The notes beneath the pieces are model-generated. The model ran no database searches and was not told where the DNA came from. It saw only the letters and a program-made list of their open reading frames with translations. Positions 42,307 to 52,877 of a stretch of DNA of 64,000 nucleotides are shown here, piece after piece; positions within the stretch are counted from its first letter, which is position 1; every line of letters starts with the position of its first letter. The stretch comes from Phytophthora colocasiae (lineage: Eukaryota; Oomycota; Peronosporomycetes; Peronosporales; Peronosporaceae). The stretch lies in assembly GCA_018806915.1 (NCBI GenBank), contig JAGKQI010000093.1:744001-808000 (forward strand), in the 5' to 3' direction. The position numbers and the translations under genes are program-made.

Positions 42307-45267
42307 TCATGTATCTGTGGTGTTTCTTGAAAAACTGTTCGATAGGCTTCCGTTCGTCTTTCTTCTTTCGGAAATAACTGTAGTCGGCGCGCGAATCTTG
42401 TCCAAGTCTTTCGCCAGCATTTTCACCTGAGTGACTAACAAATCTTGTCGACGAGTAGCTTCTTCTAGCAGCGACGCCACTTCACCGATCATGATGGACA
42501 TGCTTGGGCTCACTCCACTCGCTCCTGCACTTCCAGAACTTCGGCGTACGTTACTACTGATGCGCATGGACGTTGGTGTACGGATATGTGCATCGAATCG
42601 CTCCGACGTCCGATTTTCCAGTGGTACTCGATTTGCTGATGAGTGGCGAGAAGCTGAAGGAGGTTGATCAGTAAGTACAGAAGCTGATGTCACTGGACCT
42701 GCATTTCCATTAACAGGAGCAACAAGATGCGACTTCACAGAAAGCTCCGGCTTCACTGCTGGAGGGGATAGCGAGAGTGCTGCTGCTGCTGCTGCGAAGC
42801 TGTTGCCTCCACTGAAAGGAGACGTCTTTTGCCTCTGCGTTTCGCTGGCAGGATCAAAATTAATTGCAGCAGCTCGACCTTGTGCAATCTGTGCCATCTT
42901 CGACTGCATTCCTGGGAACAGAGCCAACGCTTCAAGAAATCGAGCCCGTGAGAGCATTCGAAGTTCGCAAAAGCACAATGTTCGTACGGTAGCTGTCCGT
43001 CGGTTGTCTGGGCTCAATATGGCCATTTCACCGAAGTATTGGTTTTCTCCGAGAATCCCAATACGTACATTCTTCTTGACAACTTCCACGGCTCCACGAA
43101 AGATAAAAAACATTTCGTGACCGATTTCCCCTTCAATAATGGCGTCTTCGAGCGGTGCGAAGTGAATCACGCGCATATTCAACGCCAATTCCATGAGAAA
43201 GTTGGGTTCGCTGCCTATGAAGAACGGAAACTTCCGCAAGAACTGGTCGTTGATACTCAACGCAATTTTTGACCGCAACTTGGACGACAGGTCGTTGAGA
43301 ATTTGCTGCTCCGAGTTGAGTTTACTTTCCCGTGATTGTCGTGTATTATGGTAAAACTCTCGAATTTCCACGCGGAGTTTCACTGGTAACTCACGTGCAC
43401 TCATGTACTCGTTCACTTCGTCGAGTTTCTGTCGGAAAACTGTTTCCTGGATCGTCAAACTCGACACAAGCTCTACAATCTGGCAAAAGTTTCAAGGTTA
43501 CTGACTTGGCAACACAAAAAATATTAAACTGGCAATACGCACATTGGTAATTCCGTAGGCAAAGATTCCTCCACCGACAATCATTGCGAATACACAAAAC
43601 AAGCGTTCGTTTGGACTTTGCGGGGCCACATCACCGAATCCTATGGTAGATCTGCACGTAACATGAAGTAATTAGCAGTAGAAAATGACGAACCGGGAGA
43701 GATTTGAAGCTTACAATGTTTGGACGGAGACGTATAACGCAGCCACATAGCGATCCCACTTGTTCGCCGTTGGTTCTTCTAGTCTCTGGGTTCTGATCCA
43801 GCTGTACTCGATGTTTGAGGATCCAATAGCGTGAAAGGTACAGCTAAACCAGTGGTTGATGAAGATAACCATGAGGCAGTACTTCATCAACGAGCTGAGG
43901 GTAGAGCGAATGAAAATGGCGTTCTGAATACGACGTAAAATTCGAGAAATACGCAGCAGCCGTAGTAATCGAACCAGTCGAAGTAGTTTCACCGATTTGC
44001 GTAAAGTTGCGCTGTAGTTTCCATCCTCCGAGAAAATATAGCCGTACGGAAGTGCTGCTACAAGGTCAATGATAAACCAAGTCTTGACGTACTTTTCAGC
44101 TACAAGCCGTCGATTGTACCGAATTGAACCTTCCTTCTCGATGGCCGTATTAAACGTTAAAGCCTACAGAAGATATGAAAACAATGAGAAATCCTCCGCA
44201 TCCTTGATATGTACCGCGTATCCATTTTTACGTACGATATCGATGAGGAAAAATACGTCTAGGAAAGTCTCAAACGGGTTGTCCACTGCGTTCACATCGA
44301 ACGACGCCTTAAACTGATAGACAACAATACTGTTAGAACTATGTAGCAATTCACTTTTGTGTGATACTTCTGAAGTATTACTTACTGGTAAAACAATTGC
44401 GTTGTAAAAGATGAAGCTGATACTCGTGAGGTCCCAGAAGAGGCGAAAACGTCCGAGAGGATCAATCATTCGAGTTGTTGGGCGTGCTAAATCATCTTTC
44501 CCACGGATTGTTCGTTCTGTATGTAGAGCAGCTACATGTTGTCGCGCAGGGGCATTTTTTATCGTAATTCCGGCAGCTTTTCGTAATTCTTCACGCTTGG
44601 TTATGGCATCCACCACTTTTTTCGCCTTGATCGCTCGTCCTAGATTGTGAGGCAATACCTTATTGTCTGGAATTTGTACCTCTTGTTCTTCTTCTTCTTC
44701 ATCGTCGTCTTCTTCTTGATGCACATCATCCGTAGCATAAATTCCATCGTCTCCTAATATTGTAGCCTGTACTTTTTGATAGTTTTCATATTCTTCTCCA
44801 GGTGAAAGTGTCATACCAATACCACGTTTTTTACTAGGACTTGCTGCTTCCTGTGCCCCAGCAGCGGCAGCGTCTGTTGGAATTCCTGCAGCCAGTAATG
44901 TATTGCTAATCTGTTGTGAGAACTGAGTACGGCGGCGTAACCTCGAGTAGTAAAAGGTATCAAGATCTAAATCCTATATGAAAGCCATCAGTAAAATACT
45001 ACTTCGAAGTAACTCACAAGACCTACTCAATTATTTTCACTTACGAGTTCTGATGGTGAAGTCTTTGTAGCGTCCAGCATTTGTAGTACATGCGCCGATC
45101 CTTTCCGTACCATTTGCTGGTAAATGATATCAGAACAGGTCAGGAATCAATTCCTTTGATTTTAGATTTAAATGTACCTTTGCTTGGTCGTAAGACCTTC
45201 GTTTTTGGCCATCCAAGTCGTTGCGTGGTATGGACCTTTCATCCTGGACGTTCTTGGTCTCTGTCAT
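42307..45267 (-). CDS. Cyclic-nucleotide-gated K+ channel (EAG/HCN/CNG superfamily)
   Basis: Seven exons, 45267-45178, 45116-45045, 44973-44386, 44313-44236, 44163-43715, 43651-43543 and 43479-42307, join to 852 residues. Landmarks: S1 FWDLTSISFIFYNAI, S2 LDVFFLIDIAL, S3 WFIIDLVAALP, S4 LRLVRLLRLLRISRILRR with regular Arg spacing, pore VQTLSTIGFGDVAP, S6 FCVFAMIVGGGIFAYGITN, C-linker, then a cNMP-binding domain (EGEIGHEMFFIFRGAVEVV, GENQYFGEMAIL, RRTATVRTL). The GFG filter implies K+ selectivity. Arg in RRTATV is the phosphate-binding residue. The fourth intron is 72 nt and in frame with no stop. The channel would link cAMP or cGMP to membrane potential, plausibly in zoospores. Confidence 0.92.
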
Positions 45268-45533
45268 TCAAACTACCTGTACTTTACCACTGAACGCGTA
45301 ATGGTGACGTAGAGCGGCAGTCCAATTGCCCTAGGTTGGCATCCGTCAGCAATTTCAATACACACCAATTCAAAACGGGACAACGTCGAAAATAAAGACA
45401 AAACCCCCGGTATGCAAATTCAGAAAGGAAAACGATTGAAATCTCGCAATTTGGCTTTGAGAACATCCAAACACATACCAATTAACTACTCTGTTCTCAA
45501 CGCAATACCCGGTTAAATGTTGTCTTTTTAGGT

Positions 45534-46243
45534 TCACTTGTGTAGCCAACGTTTGACCGAATTAGTAAAATTACGTGTAGTCAACTCCGATGGCGTTTGC
45601 CTTACAGTTTGATTGGAGTGGCCCCGAGTGACATCCAATGAAATACCAATCGCTTGCTTCTCTGGATCAAAAAAGACGATGCTTGATCTCTCCCAGCTTA
45701 TATTTCCCACTTGCACACCCAACGACAGACCATTATGGCAAAGCTTGGCAAAAACAAGCTTCAAGGATAAACCATTATCCTCGCGAATTTCTGGACTAAA
45801 CGCGGACCCGTGACTGTTGCAAAATGACGCACGACGTACGCGCTCACCAACCCAATATCGTAACCCAAGGGGGCATTATACTGAGCAAGTAAAAGTCTAA
45901 CAGCACCATAATTTGGTGATAATGAGTCGCCAACATAGCCTCTAAGGTAAGGTGCCAAGTCTGGTGCTTCCGCGATTGCGTTGTCAAGTTCTTCAATCGC
46001 CATAGCTGTTGAAGCTTCGAACATGAGTCTAACATTTCCACTGGCGATGAAGTACTTCTCTTTCAACAACTTGTTTCGCTCAGAAGTATATGGTGGAAAC
46101 ATGGCCCCTACGTTACGAAAAATGTCATCGTCCAGAACTGCCTTCTTGTAATCATCAAAACTCCATGACGTTAACGTAAAATCCATTTGTGAATACATTT
46201 CAGTCCCTGGACGATGGCGACAATTCAATGAGTAGATCTTCAT
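45534..46243 (-). pseudogene. Degenerate Crinkler (CRN)-like effector fragment
   Basis: Two minus-strand frames, 46243-45761 and 45764-45534, resemble the C-terminal part of CRN proteins: SFDDYKKAVLDDDIF, GNVRLMFEASTAMAIEELDN, LRGYVGDSLS and a following NGLSLG segment. The N-terminal LFLAK-type secretion module is not found, and the frame changes near 45762. I regard it as a decayed relic, not an expressed protein. CRNs are translocated host-targeted proteins in oomycetes. The family match is by eye. Confidence 0.5.
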
Positions 46244-46590
46244 CTTTAACGATGAGTCGGGGGTAAGGTTCAGGTGCGATATCCCAGTCGACTCGCGGTC
46301 TGCATCGGCACAACCACAGTGAGAGTCTCTTTCTCGTTAATAACCAAACAAGCCCGTGGGGCTAACTCCACATTGTTCGCAAACACAACGAGGTGGGACG
46401 CGATGATAGTTGCAGGGAGAGCCCGAGAAACTTGTCAAAGACAGCATCTCGCAGATCAACGTGTCACGCGGTCAACCGACGTTACAGAATACCTTATCGC
46501 GCCATGACAAAAACAGAAGGCCAATACGTGTATCTCACCATTCACAACTGGTTGCAAAGGTATTTGATTTTGTTGCGAGTAAACACTTTT
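46244..46590. other. Intergenic, no supported gene
   Basis: 347 bp between the Crinkler-like relic and the Rpt5 stop codon. It may include further decayed CRN sequence. Small plus-strand frames here are not convincing. Confidence 0.4.
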
Positions 46591-48166
46591 CTAGGCGTAG
46601 TACTGCAGCGTCGCCTTCTTCTTCGCAGCGACAACGGAAATGCCCTCCATGAAGTCCTCGTGTTTGATCACGTTGCTCTCGCGACGCAGCGCTAGCATAC
46701 CAGCCTCAACGCAGACCTGTAATACAAATCAAGGAATAAATTAGAATTTGATTGACAATGAAACCAAATGTACAGACACACTTACCGCCTTCAGTTGAGC
46801 ACCGTTGAAGTCGTCAGTGGATCGAGCAAGCTCGTCGAAGTTGGTGTCTTTAAGAAGCAACAGATAAGTCCAATTTGTCACAACTGGGAGCAAATATAAA
46901 GTGCTCGTCCAATTACCTTCAGTGTCGACGTTCATTTTACGGGAGTGAATCTGTAGGATACGTGCACGAGCCTCTTCCGTTGGGTGTGGCAACTCAATCT
47001 GCACAACACCAAAAAATTATTATCAACGTCAGTTTTCCTTCATTTTTACAATCAAACTCGATACCAACCTTTCGATCCAAACGTCCAGAACGCAGAAGAG
47101 CGGGGTCTAGCACATCAGGACGGTTTGTAGCTGCAATGACCTTGATCTTCGTGTTGTTCGTGAAGCCATCCAGCTGATTCAGGAGCTCCAGCATCGTCCG
47201 CTGCACTTCACGGTCACCAGACTGCTCTCCACCGAAACGCTTCGTACCAATAGCATCCAACTACGAAACAATACAAATTCAGTCAGAACCGACTCCTCTC
47301 TCCATCTTCTAAACCTGTTTTCTCACCTCATCAATGAAGATAATAGCTCCACCACGGTCTTGGTCCTTGCACTTCTCCTTAGCCAGTTCGAAAGCATCTC
47401 TCACCAATTTGGCTCCGTCACCAATGAACATCTGCACGAGCTGAGGGGCTGCCAGCTTCAAGAAGATGGCATCAGTCTGTTTCGCACAAGCACGAGCCAG
47501 CAGCGTCTTGCCCGTTCCAGGAGGTCCGTGCAGTAGCACTCCCTTAGGGGGCAAGATGCCAATAGCTTCGAATCTCTCCTTGTGCGTCATAGGGAGGACT
47601 ACAGCTTCCACCAACTCTTGGATCTGCTTGTCCAATCCTCCAATGTCACTGTACTCTTCCGTAGGTTTCTCATCCACCTCCATAGCTTTAACCCTTGAGT
47701 CATATTCACTCGGCAGCTTCTCCAGAATGAGGTAACTGTCCTTATTAACCCCTACCAGGTCATTAGGGATCAGAGTCGTCGAGTCCACAAGCCCGGGGAT
47801 GGGCAGAAAGATCGTCTGACGCGTCGACGTCTTGATGACAGCGCTCTTGCCCTTCCTAGCAGCGTCCACGTCCGTAGCAGCTCCATCCTGCTCATCCTCG
47901 TCATCCTCAAGCTCCAGCACTTCCACCACATTGGCTACGAGATACGGCAACTGCTTATTAAGCTTCACCTTCTCGTTGTTCTCCTTAATCCGTTCCCGTT
48001 GCGAGTTGCTCTCGTGATTAATGCGCTGAATGTCACTGCGCATGATCCGGATGTCATTATCCAGCAGGCGGATGCGCTGGCGCAGCTCCTCATTGGACAT
48101 TAAGAGGATCTCAGGGTCCAGACCCTCATCGGCGCCCCAGATCTCGGAGGATTCCAGCCCGCTCAT
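46591..48166 (-). CDS. RPT5: 26S proteasome regulatory subunit Rpt5 (6A)
   Basis: Exons 48166-47327, 47260-47069, 46998-46917, 46847-46786 and 46716-46591 join to 433 residues. Coiled-coil N-terminus, OB domain, then AAA module: Walker A GPPGTGKT, Walker B IIFIDE, RRM/sensor [19 protein letters not shown], and C-terminal ALQYYA-like end (LQYYA). The last residues fit the HbYX gate-opening motif (Leu-Gln-Tyr-Tyr-Ala instead of the usual Phe-Tyr-Ala type). Rpt5 is one of six ATPases that unfold substrates and open the 20S core. A CCAAT box at 48243-48249 (minus strand) lies 77 bp upstream. Confidence 0.95.
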
Positions 48167-48305
48167 GCTCTTCTTTTTCCTAATAAATTTCTTAAGTAAA
48201 TGGGATAATATCTTCCCCCTTTAGCAATAAGATACGGTGTGCTGATTGGTTGAAATTAAGATAAATTGGGATTGGTAGAAATACTACTGTAGTACCGGTA
48301 TAAAC

Positions 48306-50131
48306 TTATTCGAACCGACCCGACCACTTGGTGATGCAGCTGACGTCGACAAACGCAACGTTGTCCTCTTCGTCTACAGGGCTGGTCTTGGGGAATATTT
48401 TCTTGTTGTCTTCTTGCGCACAGGATACGATGGAGATTTCCTTGCTGCTTGAGTCCTGTGATATCCGGATCTCGGCGTCTGGGTTGAATGGACGCAAGTA
48501 CCGGAGCAACTTGGACTTGAGCAGTTGAATCGGACCCGTCTCCACGTCGCGAGCTCCGTACTTGGCGAACACTTTGCTGGACTTGACTTTGCCGTTGACG
48601 ACAGCTGAGCGCACCTTGTAGTGCACGGAATCCAGGCGTGACATGTAATCCGCGATGCTGTCCTGTGAATTAGTGGGTAAAATATAAAGTGTTAGATAAC
48701 GAACGGAGCTACAGAACTGTAGATGTTGACAACGCACCTCGATCCACAGTCGGTGCCAGTACTTGCCACGATAGTTTTCGTCCAATTGGTGCAGCTTTAA
48801 TGCAATGATATCGACGATGTGTTTGTGCTCGAAAGGCAGGAATGGGATGACCTGAACGGTAAAGCAGCGTCAGTTTGCTTTTGAAACAGCGCTTCCAACT
48901 GTAAAAAGGACAACGTACCTGGTCAATCATCTTTCCAAAGTCTAGACGCTTCCACTGGTCATCGAGAGCTGCCTTGACGACCCTCTCAAGCTGTACAGTC
49001 GGTATTGCCTCCCGGGAGTCATACTGAATCATAACCTGCTCCATTTCGCCCACGCCAATGTCGGACACAAGCACGAAAATCACCTGCATAAACGAGTACA
49101 GTTAGAATCACATTTAACAAGAAATTCCTAGAGTGGACATTCGTACATTGGCAGTATCAATGTTCATGGTCACTCCGTGCTTGTAGTAGGAAAACTGCGA
49201 GCTCTCACTCACAGCTTCCATGAGGACTACACAAATCCAAAAACCGTTAGACTTATCACTTTTTCAAGCCAATTCATAAAAATAAAACATACCATCAAGA
49301 GTGTGCGGAATCACTTTCTGCACTTCGTCAATCACTACGACAGCTTTTCCTGAGCAGTGGTATAAGTGCTCGGCTAGTCTGCAACAATAAGCAATAGATC
49401 AGCCAAGTGCGCAAGATTTGCCATGTAACTCCTCTTCCTTACCTCGTTTTGATCTGCGTATGGTACTCCGTGATGGGGTTCGTAAAGTTGTCACTAAAGT
49501 CTTCACCACTGTAATCAGCAGCAGCAATAGCAACAAGTCAATTCGTTAATACATAGCATTTCCACTGATCTTTCTCTCATTCAGCAATACTCACCGAAAG
49601 ATCAGAAGTCCCGACGGCACGCGCTTCTCGCTGTTCGGCAGCTTTTTCTTGCGTTTAAACAGCGCTTCTGCGATCAAATTGGACATCTCTGTCTTGCCAG
49701 TGCCTGTTGGTCCTGTGATTGCCAGTACCAATGGCGCACGATCATTTGTAGAGCTGCGACTACCAATAACAAATAAAAGTTAGGACATTATTTGACCATA
49801 TTTGTATCCACACGACGTACGAGAACTCCCACGCTTCAATAGCGCCCACTACTGCCTCCACAGCTCGCTCTTGGCCCTTCAAATTGTCCTGGAGATGTTG
49901 ACGTACCACCTGCGATGGTTTATCCACGAATGTGCATTGATCTGCACAGTCACAGAAAAAAAAAATGAGCAGCTACTTTCAGTTATGAATGGATACATTC
50001 AAGCACCACGCACAGCCCAGGCCTGTGTGGTACATGGCTGCCTCCCAATAGTCCTCCCAACGGAATTTAAGCGCAAAGGCACTCGGCAGCACGCACAATA
50101 CAAGCAACAGCAGCGCACGAGCACCAGGCAT
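48306..50131 (-). CDS. Torsin-like AAA+ ATPase of the secretory pathway
   Basis: Nine exons, 50131-50014, 49941-49821, 49759-49595, 49508-49443, 49378-49293, 49226-49147, 49083-48919, 48851-48738 and 48662-48306, join to 423 residues. The start MPGARALLLLVLCVLPSAFA is a signal peptide. Next come CTFVDKPSQVVRQHLQDNL, Walker A GPTGTGKT and Walker B VVVIDE; sensor region FVLVSDIGVGEM. These match torsin/Clp-like type ATPases that act in the ER lumen or nuclear envelope. The C-terminal region about 340-423 is family-specific. First splice is a weak donor (GTGCGT) chosen because it alone keeps frame. Torsins outside animals are uncommon, so alternative assignment is a Clp-like secreted AAA+. Confidence 0.82.
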
Positions 50132-50240
50132 CTTCTTCGACTCAATAAGAAAGTGACTTTTCTTCACTATTGGAAAAAAACAATTATGTAACCGCTTTTA
50201 TAAATTTTATTAACAATATATTGATTAAATAGTAACCAAT

Positions 50241-50953
50241 ATGCCACCAACCGCATTCCGCGTGCAGCTCGTGATGGAGGACGCTACAGGCAACAGGAAG
50301 AGGCTTAAACACTCAAAGAGACATGGACAGTTGGTACTGGACGCTAGTGACCAGAGTGTGCAGCTCACATACCCACGAGTCGGTCAACTCTTCAAGCGGA
50401 AGTTCGAACAGCCGCAGAAGTGCGTCATTGGCAGGAAATTATTGCGCGTGTACTCGAGCAAAGGGAGGAGAAGTTTCACGTATGTGTCGATAGTTTAAAT
50501 AGTGTTTAAATAATTGATTCGATAGTGTTTTTTATCTAAGGTGCCGACTGCTGTCGGAGGAAGATGCAGCTTCGTGTTCCGAGACATTCCGCAGCTTTGG
50601 AGGTGCAAGCAGTTTTTTGTAGGTAAAGCTGTCGCTAAAGGGTTAAATAATTGTTTTGTTGTGTAGTGGAGGTTATCGGTGTCGGGGAATCAATGCTAAC
50701 GACAATTGAGCCGTCCATATCGACACTCCGAGCTGCTGTACTTGCTGGTATGATTGTTACAGGTCCTTTGCTAAAGGAGTTATCCCTTATGAAGATGCTG
50801 TGTTGGTATACAGGAGGAGAAGCTGCACTTCAGGCAATCCGAGCGGCGTCTCCTAGATCGATGCAAGCGGAGATTCGAGAATATGAGGAATCGGCTCAGT
50901 TTCAAGACGACAAGGACGATATTCTGCGTGCGATGTTTAACGTTGGGCCTTGA
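50241..50953 (+). CDS. Unknown protein, possibly REC114-like
   Basis: Exons 50241-50479, 50541-50602 and 50667-50953 join to 195 residues with phase agreement. The N-terminal half looks like a PH-like beta fold (VQLVMEDATG, LVLDASDQSVQLTY, CVIGRKLLRVY, CRLLSEEDAASCSETFRSFG). The C-terminus is helical and ends DILRAMFNVGP. REC114 meiotic proteins have a comparable PH-like domain plus C-terminal helix, but the match is weak. CCAAT box at 50234 adjoins the ATG. Treat the function as unknown. Confidence 0.5.
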
Positions 50954-51073
50954 GTGTGTTCAAGCGATACGTGACTTTCAAGCCGAATTGAATTGTTGCA
51001 ACCACGTGTATTTGCCCGTTGAGGAACAGTGCGTGCTTGCCAGTGACGAACTAATTACATAGCAGACGCAGCG

Positions 51074-52468
51074 TTATCCGATGAGAGGGTCGCTGCCGTA
51101 CGCTTCATACATGCCGAGAATAAAAACACTTGCGAGCTGGGAGATGATGACACTGGCTAGGCCGTAGCGGTAGGCCCAGTACAGGCGCTTCGATGAGAGT
51201 CCATCCAACTCGTTTACCCAGGTCGAGACAGTGGAAAGGGAGCCGAGGAAGCCGACCATGACGCCGCCTTGGCCCCACATGATGAAGTGACGATACGCAG
51301 ACTCGCTGTCACGCGCCAAAACGCTGCCGACGATCTCCATCGCACAACTCAAACACGACGCAGCTACGTTCGGCACGAAGGTGAAGAACGGGAATCGCTG
51401 GCACTTCGGTTTACTGTTGGACAGCGACAAGTACCAGCGCAACAACGCTCCAAATGGACCGAAGCAGAGTGCCAGCAGTCTGGAGCTCGGGTAGTTGTCG
51501 AAGCCGCAGAACGCCAGCACCCAGAACAACGCCGTCATCAAGAGCGCCATTATTATCCAGGCCACATTGTGGTGGTGGACCGGATGCTGCTCGTGCTCGA
51601 CTTGTGTGATCTCTGCCATCAACTCGTTGCACGATTCTTTCGCCATAGCCAGAGATTCCTCCGTAGCACGTACTCGTCGAGCCACTAGCGGTCCGAAAGT
51701 GTGCATCTTGATCTCTCGGAAGTGGTGGATGTTCCTGTCCAGGTCCAGATTCAGCTGTGCGAGGTGGACCGGCGGTTTGCGGAACGGATACTCCTGCATC
51801 GTGAAGTAGTGCACGATCCCCTCTGCAACGTGAAAGCCGAAGCGGAGACTCACTATTGCACTCGCCACTTGTACGCACAGCATCAAGAGGGCATTGAGCC
51901 AGCGACCGTGGACAAACATAAGCGCTGCACCGAGGTCCCAACTTGCAAATGTAGTGCAGCAGCCGCAGAAACCAGTTGTAATTCCTGTCAGCAGCACCTC
52001 GTACTGGCCACGAAGCACCGGTTTAAGCCGCGTCGCTAATCCCATAACAAAGCAGCCCACGACATTCGGTAAGAAGTAGCCGAAGCCCAACAGCTCCAGC
52101 AGCTCCGTCTGACTCTCATACATGATGTTGGCGAATTCCGTGAGCAAAACGCGAATGCCCACGCCAAAGTACGCGCCCATGACGACGCTCATTATAATAG
52201 GGATGTATTTGTCCATTGTTTTCCTGCACGTGACCTGTTCTGGGGCTGTCGTGGTCGTCCGGTCACTAGAAGTTCCATCACTGAGATGAATTTGGTCCAC
52301 CGACACTGCCGCGACTCCTACTTCTTCCGTAGATGACGTACTGCTACTGAGCTGGCTAGGACCCTGCAGAGAGGACGACAAAGGCGTATTCAGCGTTGCG
52401 TAGTCCTCGGAGATGGTGTGCATGGACCCAACACTGCGCATGGAGCTCACGCTCCGGAGTGTCGCCAT
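51074..52468 (-). CDS. FEX-like: Fluoride exporter, two-domain FEX/CrcB type
   Basis: Single exon, 464 residues. An N-terminal hydrophilic stretch of about 80 residues precedes two CrcB/FEX domains. Domain 1 contains GIRVLLTEF, LPNVVGCFVMG and GFCGCCTTFASW; domain 2 contains GALLRWYLS, VPNVAASCLS and GFLGSLSTVSTW. The Asn residues and the T/S-rich turn (TTFAS, STVST) line the F- pore. Fused two-domain forms are typical of eukaryotes, with linking helix between domains. The protein would export toxic fluoride at the plasma membrane. Strand orientation and neighbours do not add more. Confidence 0.92.
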   Translation of the reverse strand: MATLRSVSSMRSVGSMHTISEDYATLNTPLSSSLQGPSQLSSSTSSTEEVGVAAVSVDQIHLSDGTSSDRTTTTAPEQVTCRKTMDKYIPIIMSVVMGAYFGVGIRVLLTEFANIMYESQTELLELLGFGYFLPNVVGCFVMGLATRLKPVLRGQYEVLLTGITTGFCGCCTTFASWDLGAALMFVHGRWLNALLMLCVQVASAIVSLRFGFHVAEGIVHYFTMQEYPFRKPPVHLAQLNLDLDRNIHHFREIKMHTFGPLVARRVRATEESLAMAKESCNELMAEITQVEHEQHPVHHHNVAWIIMALLMTALFWVLAFCGFDNYPSSRLLALCFGPFGALLRWYLSLSNSKPKCQRFPFFTFVPNVAASCLSCAMEIVGSVLARDSESAYRHFIMWGQGGVMVGFLGSLSTVSTWVNELDGLSSKRLYWAYRYGLASVIISQLASVFILGMYEAYGSDPLIG

Positions 52469-52877
52469 CGCTTCGCTTCCGACCAGCGGCTCCTAAACGC
52501 CAAATGGCGGAGACAAAAACAACAGTTCCCCCCGTTCAAGAGGGGGACGGCCGGCCTATGGGAGCTCGCTAATCGTGCGCTCTCCAGCTTCGCGGGGCTT
52601 TCCCCGCATGAGACACGCACTTCCGAGCTTTACGAGACGCACTGTGCCAAGTTCTCGTATGCAGCAGCTACTGTACATGTACTGTGGGTTAGACATTAGC
52701 ACAACATCAATGAGGCGGGGTTGGAGTACGCGGAGGCAGTTCCTCGGTCCGCCCTGGCTATCCGCTCCGTCTGGTACATCATTATCTTCCGCCCTGGAAG
52801 AGCTACTAGTACAGTACTGTATCAACGGAATTCCAAGAGCAAACCATTGCTTATATTACGCATTTTCATTCACTTTC
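52469..52877. other. Intergenic, FEX promoter and 3' flank of antiporter 1
   Basis: 409 bp. A short inverted repeat CCCCC-gttcaag-AGGGGG occurs at about 52529-52547. No coding sequence seen. Confidence 0.4.
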
